NCBI GenBank assembly: GCA_043101835.1
Contig: JBICHM010000266.1
Location: 1 to 24,559, forward strand
Origin: JBICHM01 sp043101835
GTDB taxonomy: Bacteria; Planctomycetota; Phycisphaerae; Phycisphaerales; UBA1924
Reading direction: 5' to 3'
Length of the DNA stretch: 24,559 nt
The notes beneath the pieces are model-generated. The model saw only the letters and a program-made list of their open reading frames with translations. It made no database searches and was not told the DNA's origin. Positions 7,994 through 15,060 of the stretch are shown here, one piece after another. A program made the translations under genes and the position numbers. Positions within the stretch are counted from its first letter, which is position 1. Each line of letters starts with the position of its first letter.

Positions 7994-9216
7994 CCAGCGG
8001 AGCTCCCTCCATGCTCGAGCAGGCGGCATTCGAACTCACCACCGAAACCGCCTCCTGCCCGCGCGGCTTCGAGGCCGGCGGCGTCACCTGCGGCATGCGC
8101 CGCAGCGGCAAGCCCGATCTCGCCCTCTTCCGCTGCGCCAAGGGCGCATCCGCCGCGGGCGTCTTCACGCAGAACATCGTGCGCGCCGCCCCCGTCGATC
8201 TCGCCGAGCAGGCCCTCGTCGCCTCCAAGGGAACCGCCAAGGCGATCATGATCAACAGCGCCTGCGCCAACGCCGCGACCGGCCCCGAAGGCCGCGCCCG
8301 CGCCGAGCGCACCCGCGCCAAGATGGCCGCCGCGCTTGGCGTCGCCGAGCGCGAGGTCCTCACCGCCTCCACCGGCGTCATCGGCGTGCAGCTGCCCGAA
8401 GACAAGATGGTCGCCCACTACCCCGCCCTGCTCGAAGCCGTCAGCGCCGGCGGACTCGTCCAGGCCGCCACCGCCATCATGACCACCGACACCGTCATGA
8501 AGGTCGCCGAGGTAAAGGTCGACTACGAAGGGCGCACGCTCCACGTCGCCGGCGTCGCCAAGGGCTCCGGCATGATCCACCCCAACATGGCCACCATGCT
8601 CGGTGTCGTCCTCACCGACGCCGACATCGCCCCCGACGCCCTCGACCAGACCCTGCGCCGCGCCGCCGACCGCACCTTCAACAGCATCAGCGTCGACGGC
8701 GACACCTCGACCAACGACTGCGTATTCGCCATGGCCTCCGGCGAAGCCGGTGTGTTTCCCGAGCAACTCGTCAGCGAGGCCATCGAGCGCGTCTGCCGCG
8801 CGCTCGCCCTCCAGATCGTCCGCGACGGCGAAGGCGCCAAGAAGGTCATCCATGTGCGCTGCGCGCAGGCCGCGACCGAGGAAGAGGCCCGCCAGGTCGC
8901 CCGCACCGTCGGCAGCAGCCTCCTCGTGCGCACCGCCATCGCCGGCGGCGACCCGAACTGGGGACGCATCGTCGCCGCCGCCGGACGCAGCGGTGTCGAC
9001 TTCGACCTCCAGCGCCTCCGCGTCCTCGCCGGCGGCGTTCCGCTCTTCCAGAACGGCGCCCCCGCCGACTCGGCGCGCGACGATCTCGTCCAGGCCTTCG
9101 CAGGCCCCGATGTCGAACTCGAGATCCTCCTCGATGCCGGCAGCGCCGCGGCCGAGTACTTCACCTGCGACCTGACCGAGGGCTACATCCGCATCAACGC
9201 CTACTACACGACCTGA
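7990..9216 (+). CDS. argJ: Glutamate N-acetyltransferase ArgJ (ornithine acetyltransferase)
   Basis: This 408-residue enzyme transfers the acetyl group from N-acetylornithine to glutamate, closing the acetyl cycle; some members also use acetyl-CoA. ArgJ proteins are made as a precursor that cuts itself before a threonine, and the cleavage motif KGSGMIHPNMATML is visible with Thr202 as the expected nucleophile. The two future subunits are about 201 and 207 residues, normal for the family. ATG 7990 overlaps the argH stop. The C-terminus (YIRINAYYTT) is typical. Because argA and argE are absent from the window, ArgJ is the only deacetylating step seen here. Whether it is mono- or bifunctional cannot be read from the sequence. 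It is the last gene of the operon, ending nine bases before a convergent gene. Confidence 0.95.
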   Translation: MTSGAPSMLEQAAFELTTETASCPRGFEAGGVTCGMRRSGKPDLALFRCAKGASAAGVFTQNIVRAAPVDLAEQALVASKGTAKAIMINSACANAATGPEGRARAERTRAKMAAALGVAEREVLTASTGVIGVQLPEDKMVAHYPALLEAVSAGGLVQAATAIMTTDTVMKVAEVKVDYEGRTLHVAGVAKGSGMIHPNMATMLGVVLTDADIAPDALDQTLRRAADRTFNSISVDGDTSTNDCVFAMASGEAGVFPEQLVSEAIERVCRALALQIVRDGEGAKKVIHVRCAQAATEEEARQVARTVGSSLLVRTAIAGGDPNWGRIVAAAGRSGVDFDLQRLRVLAGGVPLFQNGAPADSARDDLVQAFAGPDVELEILLDAGSAAAEYFTCDLTEGYIRINAYYTT

Positions 9217-9225
9217 CCGCGGCGC

Positions 9226-9420
9226 TCACTCGTCGTCGTCGCCGCCGTCGTGGCCGTCGTCATCGGTCGCGGCGTACACCCCCGCCCCTGCCGCGGCGCC
9301 GGCGAGGAAGTAGCAACCCGACAGCGCGAGCGGCGACGCAAGCGCGATCGCGACGACGCCCCAGCGCAAGATCCGGTCGACTCGAACAAACTCGAAAACG
9401 CTGTTCTTGCGCGCACGCAT
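9226..9420 (-). CDS. Small putative lipoprotein
   Basis: This 64-residue protein starts with a basic region and a hydrophobic signal segment ending in the lipobox LSGC, with Cys36 as the expected lipidated residue. Only about 28 residues remain after cleavage: an Ala/Gly helix-like stretch (AGAAAGAGVYAA) and a very acidic Asp/Gly tail. A Shine-Dalgarno GGAGGT (complement of 9426-9431) lies five bases before the ATG, which strongly supports translation. The Cys plus Gly/Ala-rich stretch resembles short DUF3568-like lipoproteins, but this link is weak. It lies downstream of the DUF1328 gene on the same strand with a 59-base gap. The function is unknown; an envelope location is inferred. Confidence 0.7.
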   Translation of the reverse strand: MRARKNSVFEFVRVDRILRWGVVAIALASPLALSGCYFLAGAAAGAGVYAATDDDGHDGGDDDE

Positions 9421-9479
9421 GGCGCACCTCCAGTGGCAGAATGGTTCAGGGTGTGCAGAGAAAGCAGTTGATCCGACTG

Positions 9480-9662
9480 TCAGACGCGGACCGACGTCCT
9501 CCCGCCACGGAACAGGCCGGCAATGAGCGCAAGCACGAACAGCACCAGGAAGATGAAGAAGAGGATCTGCGCGATCGACGCGGCGCCGGCGGCGATGCCG
9601 CCGAATCCGAACAGGGCCGCCACGATCGCGATGATGAAGAACGCGAGTGCCAGACGCAGCAT
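9480..9662 (-). CDS. DUF1328 family small membrane protein
   Basis: This 60-residue protein is almost entirely two hydrophobic helices joined by a Gly/Ala turn (FGFGGIAAGAASIAQ), followed by a short basic tail (RGGRTSVRV). This is the layout and sequence style of the DUF1328 (YtjA-like) family, small inner-membrane proteins of unknown function. ATG 9662 is chosen because MLRLALAFF is the standard family start and AAAGGAG lies nine bases upstream. A longer frame to 9719 would add 19 non-hydrophobic residues and is unlikely. It is divergent from lemA across a 231-base gap and probably shares a transcript with the lipoprotein gene downstream. Confidence 0.85.
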   Translation of the reverse strand: MLRLALAFFIIAIVAALFGFGGIAAGAASIAQILFFIFLVLFVLALIAGLFRGGRTSVRV

Positions 9663-9893
9663 GGGGTCATGCTCCTTTCCCGCCCGCGCTGTGCAACGCA
9701 GGCGTTGTGAGGGCGTCATTGCTCTCCAAGGTTCCTAGGCGCGCCGGAAGCGCGAATCACCCCGCACCGCAACAGATGCCGAACACGCCTCGCATCGACG
9801 ACGATGCAAGAACAGCGCGCCATTCCCGCACAAATCGCTGACGCCGGGTAGGCTGTCGGCGCGCTGGCAGGCGCAGCCACGGGAGGTCTCTGC
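9663..9893 (+). promoter_or_regulatory. Divergent intergenic region with candidate lemA -10 TAGGCT
   Basis: These 231 bases separate the DUF1328 gene (-) and lemA (+) and should hold both promoters. A GGTAGGCT element has a TANNNT-type -10 at 9849-9854, 40 bases before the lemA ATG; no convincing -35 accompanies it. The same octamer precedes the DUF1704 gene at 12492-12499. A perfect six-base inverted repeat, GCATCG-ACGA-CGATGC, is at 9792-9807, and an imperfect one (CCAAGG-TT-CCTAGG) lies near 9728-9741. No coding gene is supported here. Confidence 0.35.
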
Positions 9894-10505
9894 ATGTCGA
9901 CAACGCTCATCATCGTGCTGGTCGGAGTGGCCCTCGCCGTCGTGCTCGGCGGATTCATGGTCACCATCTACAACCGCCTGGTCACGCTCTCCCAGCGCTT
10001 CATGAACGCCTTCAGCCAGATCGAGGTCCAGCTCAAGCGCCGGCACGACCTCATCCCCAACCTCGTCGAGACCGCCAAGGGCTACATGGCCCACGAACGC
10101 GAGACGCTTGAAGCCGTCATCGCCGCGCGCAACCAGGCCGTCAGCGGCCTCGACAAGGCCTCCCGCAACCCGCGCGACGCGCAGGCCATGGGCGAACTCA
10201 CCGCCGGCGAAGGCGCGCTCACCGGCGCGCTCGGCCGACTCTTCGCCGTCATGGAGGCCTACCCCGACCTCAAGGCCAATCAGAACATGCTCGCCCTCAG
10301 CGAGGAACTCACCTCCACCGAGAACCGCGTCGCCTTCAGCCGCCAGGCCTACAACGACTCGGTCACCACCTACAACACCTACCGACGCTCCTTCCCCCCC
10401 GTCCTCTTCGCGCCCCTCTTCGGCCACGAGAAGGACGCCTCCCTCCTCGAGTTCGAGGACAGCGAAGCCATCAAGGAAGCCCCCAAGGTCTCCTTCGGGT
10501 CCTGA
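9894..10505 (+). CDS. lemA: LemA family membrane protein
   Basis: This 203-residue protein has one N-terminal transmembrane helix (about residues 5-25) and a periplasmic or extracytoplasmic helical bundle. The hallmark YNRLVTL...F...IEVQLKRRHDLIPNLVET segment follows the helix, and the C-terminal blocks (TENRVAFSRQAYNDSVTTYN) are also typical. Shine-Dalgarno GGGAGG lies seven to eight bases before ATG 9894. LemA proteins are widespread and of unclear function, but they are very often encoded beside an HtpX-like M48 peptidase, as here 18 bases downstream, suggesting that the pair acts together at the membrane. The C-terminal tail after FPPVLFAPLFG is acidic and probably disordered. Confidence 0.93.
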   Translation: MSTTLIIVLVGVALAVVLGGFMVTIYNRLVTLSQRFMNAFSQIEVQLKRRHDLIPNLVETAKGYMAHERETLEAVIAARNQAVSGLDKASRNPRDAQAMGELTAGEGALTGALGRLFAVMEAYPDLKANQNMLALSEELTSTENRVAFSRQAYNDSVTTYNTYRRSFPPVLFAPLFGHEKDASLLEFEDSEAIKEAPKVSFGS

Positions 10506-10523
10506 CCGAGCGGACCGACCAGC

Positions 10524-12473
10524 ATGGCGATGGACTTCTTCGAGCATCAGCAGGCCGCGCGGAAACGCACCGGCCTGCTCGTCGCCCTCTTCACACTCGC
10601 GATCGCCTGCATCGTCGCGATCACCTGCGCCGTCGTCGCCCTCATCCTCGCAACCGTCGGGGCCGCCGAATCGACTTCTGACGACTCGCTCGCGCAACGC
10701 GCAATCGCCGTCGACTGGCGCATCCTCGCCGGAACGGCCGGCGCCGTCGTGGGCATCGTCTTCGTCGCCAGCGCCGTCAAACTCGCCGAACTCCGCGCCG
10801 GCGGCGGCGCCATCGCCGAACGCCTCGGCGGTCGGCTCGTCACCCACGACGCCGACGACCCCAGCGCCCGGCGCGCGCTCAACGTCGTCGAAGAGATGGC
10901 CATCGCCAGCGGCGTGCCCACGCCCCCGGTCTACATCCTCGACGATGAACGCGTCATCAACGCATTCGCCGCCGGCTACGCACCCAGCGACGCCGTCGTC
11001 GGACTCACCCGAGGCTGCGTCGAACGCCTCTCGCGCGACGAACTCCAGGGCGTCGTCGCCCACGAGTTCAGCCACATCCTCAACGGCGACATGCGCCGCA
11101 ACATCCGCCTCATCGGACTCCTCCACGGCGTCCTCGCGCTCGGCCTCGTCGGCGCCGTGCTGCTCCGGTCGATGCGATACGGCCTCTACGCCGGCGGGCG
11201 ACGACGCTCCTCCAGCCGCTCCGGCGACGGCGGCGCCGCGATCGTCATCGCCATCCTCGCCATCGGCCTCACCCTCTACATCCTCGGCTCCGTCGGCTCC
11301 TTCTTCGGCGGCCTCATCAAGTCCGCCGTCAGCCGGCAGCGCGAGTTCCTCGCCGACGCCTCCGCCGTGCAGTTCACGCGCAACCCCGCCGGCATCGCCG
11401 GCGCCCTGAAGCGCATCGGCGGCATGTCGCGCCACGGACGCCTCACGACGCCGAACGCCCAACTCGCCAGCCACATGTACTTTGCTGAGGGCGTCGGCTT
11501 CCACCTCACCTCCCTCTTCGCCACCCACCCACCGCTCGACAAGCGCATCCGACGCATCGAGCCCGACTGGGACGGCCGCTACCCCGCGCCCGACCGCGCA
11601 CGCGCCGACGAGGAGCAACCGCCGTCCGCGCAACCAACGCCCGTTCGCGCCGCCGGCGCGAACCTCGCTGCGCTGCACGAGTCGATCGCCCACGTCGGCC
11701 AGCCCACGCGTGACCACCTCGACGCCGCCGCCCAACTCCTCCACGCCGCCCCCGCCGCGCTCCTCCGCGCCGCGCACGACGCATTCGGCGCCCAGGCGCT
11801 CGTCGCCGCCGCCCTGCTCGACGCGGTAGACGCCGTCCGGCGAGAGCAGGTCGCCATCCTCGAACAGCACGCCCCGCGCGGCGTCGCCGCCGCAGCCCAG
11901 CGCCTCGCGCCCGAGACCGCGTCCCTCGACCCCGCGCTCCGCCTCCCACTGCTCGACATCGCCCTCGGCTCGCTCCGATCCCTCGCCGATGCCGACCGCC
12001 AGCGCCTTCGCGCCGTCACCGAACGCCTCATCGCCGCCGATCAGAAGATCGGGCTCTTCGAGTGGTGCCTGCGCCGCCTGCTCGTCCGCGCCCTCCGCGA
12101 CCCCGAGCGCCCGCGCATCACCCACTACGGCATGCAGCGCCTCGCCGCGCCGGTGTCGCAGACGCTCGCAGCGCTCGCCGCGATCGGCGGGCGCGACGAC
12201 GGCGCAGCGCAGACCGCCTTCGACGCGGCCGCCGCCACGCTCCCCGATGTGCGCACCCGCTTCATCCCCCCCGCCGACACCTCGCTCCGCGCGCTCGACG
12301 AGGCCCTGAGCGCGCTCGCCGGCCTCGCCCCGCGTCACAAGCGCCGCCTCCTCGACGCGTGCGCCGTCTGTGTCGCCGCCGATGGCGAAGCGCAGGCGCC
12401 CGAGGTCGAGACCCTCCGCGCCATCGCTGATGCGCTCGGCTGCCCGATGCCCCCCGTGCTCCTCGGCGCGTAG
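10524..12473 (+). CDS. M48 family (HtpX-like) membrane metallopeptidase with C-terminal helical/TerB-like domain
   Basis: This is a 649-residue protein. Transmembrane segments lie at about residues 18-45, 66-84, 195-213 and 238-265. The zinc motif HEFSH is at 180-184, and the third ligand Glu274 in REFLAD follows, as in HtpX. The catalytic domain ends near residue 350 (ATHPPLDKRIRRIEP). A Pro-rich linker and about 290 mostly Ala/Leu-rich helical residues follow, ending in a TerB-like segment (CVAADGEAQAPEVETLRAIA, near 614-633). E. coli HtpX is under 300 residues, so the C-terminal half is an extra domain of unknown role. The start is ATG 10524 (or 10530, two codons later); no strong Shine-Dalgarno was seen. 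The gene is co-transcribed with lemA in all likelihood. A membrane protein quality-control role is inferred from the family. Confidence 0.92.
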   Translation: MAMDFFEHQQAARKRTGLLVALFTLAIACIVAITCAVVALILATVGAAESTSDDSLAQRAIAVDWRILAGTAGAVVGIVFVASAVKLAELRAGGGAIAERLGGRLVTHDADDPSARRALNVVEEMAIASGVPTPPVYILDDERVINAFAAGYAPSDAVVGLTRGCVERLSRDELQGVVAHEFSHILNGDMRRNIRLIGLLHGVLALGLVGAVLLRSMRYGLYAGGRRRSSSRSGDGGAAIVIAILAIGLTLYILGSVGSFFGGLIKSAVSRQREFLADASAVQFTRNPAGIAGALKRIGGMSRHGRLTTPNAQLASHMYFAEGVGFHLTSLFATHPPLDKRIRRIEPDWDGRYPAPDRARADEEQPPSAQPTPVRAAGANLAALHESIAHVGQPTRDHLDAAAQLLHAAPAALLRAAHDAFGAQALVAAALLDAVDAVRREQVAILEQHAPRGVAAAAQRLAPETASLDPALRLPLLDIALGSLRSLADADRQRLRAVTERLIAADQKIGLFEWCLRRLLVRALRDPERPRITHYGMQRLAAPVSQTLAALAAIGGRDDGAAQTAFDAAAATLPDVRTRFIPPADTSLRALDEALSALAGLAPRHKRRLLDACAVCVAADGEAQAPEVETLRAIADALGCPMPPVLLGA

Positions 12474-12491
12474 CGTCGACGCGAGCGCACC

Positions 12492-12526
12492 GGTAGGCTT
12501 CCCTCGACCCGCCCGGCGCGCCGGGC
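12492..12526 (+). promoter_or_regulatory. GGTAGGCT element and 16-base palindrome before the DUF1704 gene
   Basis: The gap 12474-12542 holds GGTAGGCT (12492-12499, possible TANNNT -10) and, 11 bases later, the perfect palindrome GCCCGGCGCGCCGGGC (12511-12526), which ends 16 bases before the GTG start. As RNA this could form a six-pair stem in the leader; as DNA it could be an operator. GC-rich palindromes arise by chance fairly often, so the role is tentative. Confidence 0.3.
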
Positions 12527-12542
12527 CGAAGCGAGGCTCCAC

Positions 12543-13838
12543 GTGCTCGAACCCGGCGCCGACGACACCTACCGGAAGACGATCCGCGAACTCTCCGACC
12601 GGCTCGTCGAAGCGCAGCGCCCCATCCGCGTGCTCGACGCCGTCAAATGGGACGCCCAGATCCGCGAGGCATTCTTCGCCGGCGACTGCCGCGAACTCCC
12701 GCCCGTGGACGCCGCCTGGTACGCCGGCCGACCACTCGCATTCGACGGCCCGAAGAAGCGACAGGAGTTCCAGGACCTCGCGCGCGACATCAGCCGGCGA
12801 CTCGGCCAGATGAGCCCCGTCGGCGTCATGATGCGCCGCATCTGCCGCGAGTACGAGACCGTCGTCCGCATGCTCGAAGCCCGCGGCACACCGGAGTTCG
12901 GCGCCCTCTCCCACGAGCTCTACGGCAGCGCCGGCGACGCATTCCACGCCGGCGACCCCACCCTCGCCGACCTCGGCGAGATGCTCGCCGACGCCCTCGG
13001 CGCCATCGACCGCGACGGCAACCTCCAGCCCGAAGACAAGACCATCACCGCCGAACGCGCCGTCACGATCCTCCAGGAACGCCTCGACGATGTTTTCCTC
13101 GACCCGGAGCGCCGCGTCCGCGTCGTCCTCAGCGACGGCATCGTCGCCGACGCCGCCGCCGGCGCCGACTACCTCAAGATCCGCGCCGACGCCATGTTCA
13201 ACGAGCGCGACCTGCGCCTCCTCGAGATCCACGAGGGCTGGGTCCACCTCGGCACCACGCTCAACGGCATGAGCCAGCCCGTCTGCACCTTCCTCAGCAA
13301 GGGCCCGCCCTCGGCCACCGTCACGCAGGAAGGCCTTGCGATCCTCATGGAGATCCTCGCCTTCGCCTCACACCCGGCGCGCCTCCGGCGACTCACCAAC
13401 CGCATCCGCGGCGTCGCCATGGCCGAGCGCGGCGCCAACTTCCTCGATGTCTTCAACTTCTTCCGCCAGCAAGGCGCCGCCGACGCCGACTGCTACACCG
13501 ACACCGTCCGCGTCTTCCGAGGCTCCACGCCCGACGGCGCGCCCTTCACCAAGGACATCTCCTACAGCAAAGGCTTCATCCTCACCTACAACTTCGTCCA
13601 GCTCGCCGTGAAGCGCGGCCTCCTCGACCGCGTCCGCCTCCTCTTCTGCGGCAAGACCACACTCGACGACATGCGCTCCATCGCCCAGCTCGTCGATGAA
13701 GGCGTCATCACGCCGCCGGAGTTCCTCCCGCCGCAGATGCGCGACATGCGCGCACTCGCCGCGTGGATGTGCTACTCCAACTTCCTCAACCACCTGAATC
13801 TCGAGCGCATCGAGGCCGACTACGCCAACCTGCTCTAG
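12543..13838 (+). CDS. DUF1704 / 'QEGLA motif' putative zinc carboxypeptidase
   Basis: This 431-residue protein belongs to the family often labelled flavohemoglobin expression-modulating QEGLA motif protein. It carries HEGWVH (230-235), an HExxxH zinc motif, and TQEGLAIL with QEGLA at 262-266, whose Glu is the likely third metal ligand. The eukaryotic relatives (MATCAP/KIAA0895) are zinc carboxypeptidases that remove C-terminal Tyr or Glu from tubulin, so a peptidase role is plausible here. The bacterial substrate is unknown and the flavohemoglobin label rests on weak evidence. The start is GTG 12543, 69 bases after the M48 gene, with only a weak GAGG before it. The stop TAG overlaps the stop of the convergent gene in the tetramer CTAG (13835-13838). 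It may share a transcript with lemA and the M48 gene. Confidence 0.88.
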   Translation: MLEPGADDTYRKTIRELSDRLVEAQRPIRVLDAVKWDAQIREAFFAGDCRELPPVDAAWYAGRPLAFDGPKKRQEFQDLARDISRRLGQMSPVGVMMRRICREYETVVRMLEARGTPEFGALSHELYGSAGDAFHAGDPTLADLGEMLADALGAIDRDGNLQPEDKTITAERAVTILQERLDDVFLDPERRVRVVLSDGIVADAAAGADYLKIRADAMFNERDLRLLEIHEGWVHLGTTLNGMSQPVCTFLSKGPPSATVTQEGLAILMEILAFASHPARLRRLTNRIRGVAMAERGANFLDVFNFFRQQGAADADCYTDTVRVFRGSTPDGAPFTKDISYSKGFILTYNFVQLAVKRGLLDRVRLLFCGKTTLDDMRSIAQLVDEGVITPPEFLPPQMRDMRALAAWMCYSNFLNHLNLERIEADYANLL

Positions 13839-14140
13839 CGCCCGTGCGGCTTCTGCTCGCGCCGGACGCCCCGCCCCGCGTCAATGTCCGCCACCAGCGC
13901 CGCCAGCAACTGCACATCCTGCGACTCGAGCACCCGCGCCATCCGCGCAGGCTCCGCCTGCGCCGTCCGCAGCGCCTGCTCCACGCGCGTCCACAAACGC
14001 TTCCGCTGCGCATCGGTCGTCGCCAGATACAACTCCGACACCAACTCCGCGAGCTTCCCCGACGCGATCGTGTCGCGATGCTCGTAGTAGCGGTTGATGA
14101 TGCCCTTCTGATGCTTCGAGTACTCGCGACCGCCCGCCAT
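13835..14140 (-). CDS. Conserved-looking hypothetical protein (101 aa)
   Basis: I do not recognise a named family. The 101-residue product is soluble and mostly helical, with no signal peptide and a basic, polar N-terminus (KHQKGIINRYYEHRDTIAS). A central segment follows (LAELVSELYLATTDAQRKRLW), then an amphipathic C-terminal part ending in a basic tail. ATG 14140 has Shine-Dalgarno GGGAGG (complement of 14146-14151) five bases upstream, and the coding frame shows the GC-rich third-position pattern of its neighbours, so it is very likely a real gene. A possible -10, TACCCT, lies at 14212-14217 on the minus strand. The alternating helical design could suit a small regulator or adaptor, but this is a guess. 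Confidence 0.75.
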   Translation of the reverse strand: MAGGREYSKHQKGIINRYYEHRDTIASGKLAELVSELYLATTDAQRKRLWTRVEQALRTAQAEPARMARVLESQDVQLLAALVADIDAGRGVRREQKPHGR

Positions 14141-14362
14141 CGACGCCTCCCTGCATGCGCTTCCGATGCCCCGCCGCGCGCAACCGCGCCCGCGCGAGCA
14201 CAATGCGGCCAAGGGTAGCCCCTGCGCTCCAGGCCCGCGCCGCTGGGGTTCTCCTCTGGTTTTGCCCATTCGTGCCGAACCCCCCTGTCCGGCGCGGGAG
14301 ATTGCTGAAATACTGCGCAAGGACCACGGGGAACGCTCCGCCGTAAGGCGCGCGATCTTCTT
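14141..14362. other. Divergent intergenic region between the 101-aa gene and the regulator gene
   Basis: These 222 bases should contain the promoters of both flanking genes. On the minus strand TACCCT (complement of 14212-14217) is a possible -10. On the plus strand AATACT (14309-14314), in a short AT-richer patch, is a possible -10 for the regulator; neither has a good -35. No coding gene or strong hairpin was seen. Confidence 0.35.
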
Positions 14363-15037
14363 ATGGCTCCGGACCGTTCCAACAACCCCCCGGCGCGCAC
14401 AACGCCGGGCCGGGTGGCGGTGCTCGACGAGGACCACACGCGCGCCGGCGCCACCGCCGCCGCGCTCGCCGACCTCGGCGTCGAACGCATCGTCCCGCCG
14501 GATCCGGTCGCATTTCTTGACCAACCACCGGACGACAAGCCGGACCTCATCCTCGTCCACGCCGGCAAGCTCGCCGAACGAGTCCTCGAGCGCGCCGACG
14601 CCGACATCCAATCGCCCCCCGTCATCCTCACCCACGGCGCCGGCGATATCCCGACCGTCGTCGAAGCCATGCGCCGCGGCGCCTTCGACTACGTCGCCCG
14701 ACCCATCGACACCGCCGAACTGCGCGCCCGCGTCGCCGCGGGCATCGACGCCAGCCGCCAGATGCGCGAGCGATCCGAACGCCGATCCGCCGCCGGCGCA
14801 CGCGTCCGCACCATCGACGCCCGCCAGCGACTCCTCGCCGAACAGATCATGCTCGGCCACTCCAACGCCGAGATCGCGCGCCGCTGGGGCGTCTCCGAAC
14901 GCACCATCGCAGGACACCGCGCCGGCCTGATGCGCCACATGGACGCCTCCAACACCGCACACCTCGTGCGCGTCCTCATCGAGGGCGGCTTCGCGCCCGA
15001 AGGCGGCTCCGACGAACCCGTCCACGCCGCCCGTTGA
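14363..15037 (+). CDS. FixJ-like LuxR-family regulator with degenerate receiver domain
   Basis: This 224-residue protein has a receiver-like domain (about 16-128) and a LuxR/GerE helix-turn-helix (about 150-210, including AEIARRWGVSERTIAGHRAG). The segment GAGDIPTVVEAMRRGAFDYVARP (in part) closely follows the FixJ pattern GHGDVPMAVEAMKAGAVDF. The acidic pocket (D22, E23, D24) and Thr90 are kept. The phospho-acceptor at the end of the third strand is His66 (DLILVHAG) instead of Asp, and the conserved Lys is Arg113. It is therefore unlikely to be switched by Asp phosphorylation; it may be constitutive, ligand-gated or protein-gated (inference). ATG 14363 has no clear Shine-Dalgarno. No histidine kinase gene is near. 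It faces ccoS tail to tail, so control of the cbb3 locus is a reasonable hypothesis, as FixJ controls fixNOQP through FixK in rhizobia. Confidence 0.88.
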   Translation: MAPDRSNNPPARTTPGRVAVLDEDHTRAGATAAALADLGVERIVPPDPVAFLDQPPDDKPDLILVHAGKLAERVLERADADIQSPPVILTHGAGDIPTVVEAMRRGAFDYVARPIDTAELRARVAAGIDASRQMRERSERRSAAGARVRTIDARQRLLAEQIMLGHSNAEIARRWGVSERTIAGHRAGLMRHMDASNTAHLVRVLIEGGFAPEGGSDEPVHAAR

Positions 15038-15054
15038 CGCCCTCGCACAGGGCG
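15038..15054. terminator. Candidate bidirectional terminator hairpin between regulator and ccoS
   Basis: CGCCCT-CGCAC-AGGGCG forms a perfect six-pair stem that begins directly after the regulator's TGA and nearly fills the 23-base gap to the convergent ccoS stop. There is no T-run on either strand, so it is not a textbook intrinsic terminator. Confidence 0.4.
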
Positions 15055-15060
15055 ATGCGG

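Noticed and set aside
5330..8029. A long minus-strand open frame antisense to argG and argH.
   Set aside because: Same cause: biased low-complexity product with no motif, while argG and argH on the plus strand are intact.
9217..9260. Repeated GTC/GCC triplets after argJ as a terminator or simple repeat.
   Set aside because: They are the Asp/Gly codons of the acidic lipoprotein tail on the minus strand, and no stable stem with a T-run is present.
9735..13247. A very long open frame on the minus strand (over 1,100 codons) antisense to lemA, the M48 gene and DUF1704.
   Set aside because: Its product is a low-complexity Gly/Asp/Glu/Val-rich sequence, the usual mirror of GC-rich third-codon bias. 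The opposite strand encodes recognised families with full motifs.
14300..14322. TTGC...GCAA around 14302-14320 as an FNR/FixK-type box before the regulator.
   Set aside because: Only the outer four bases are symmetric and the TTGAT/ATCAA cores are missing.
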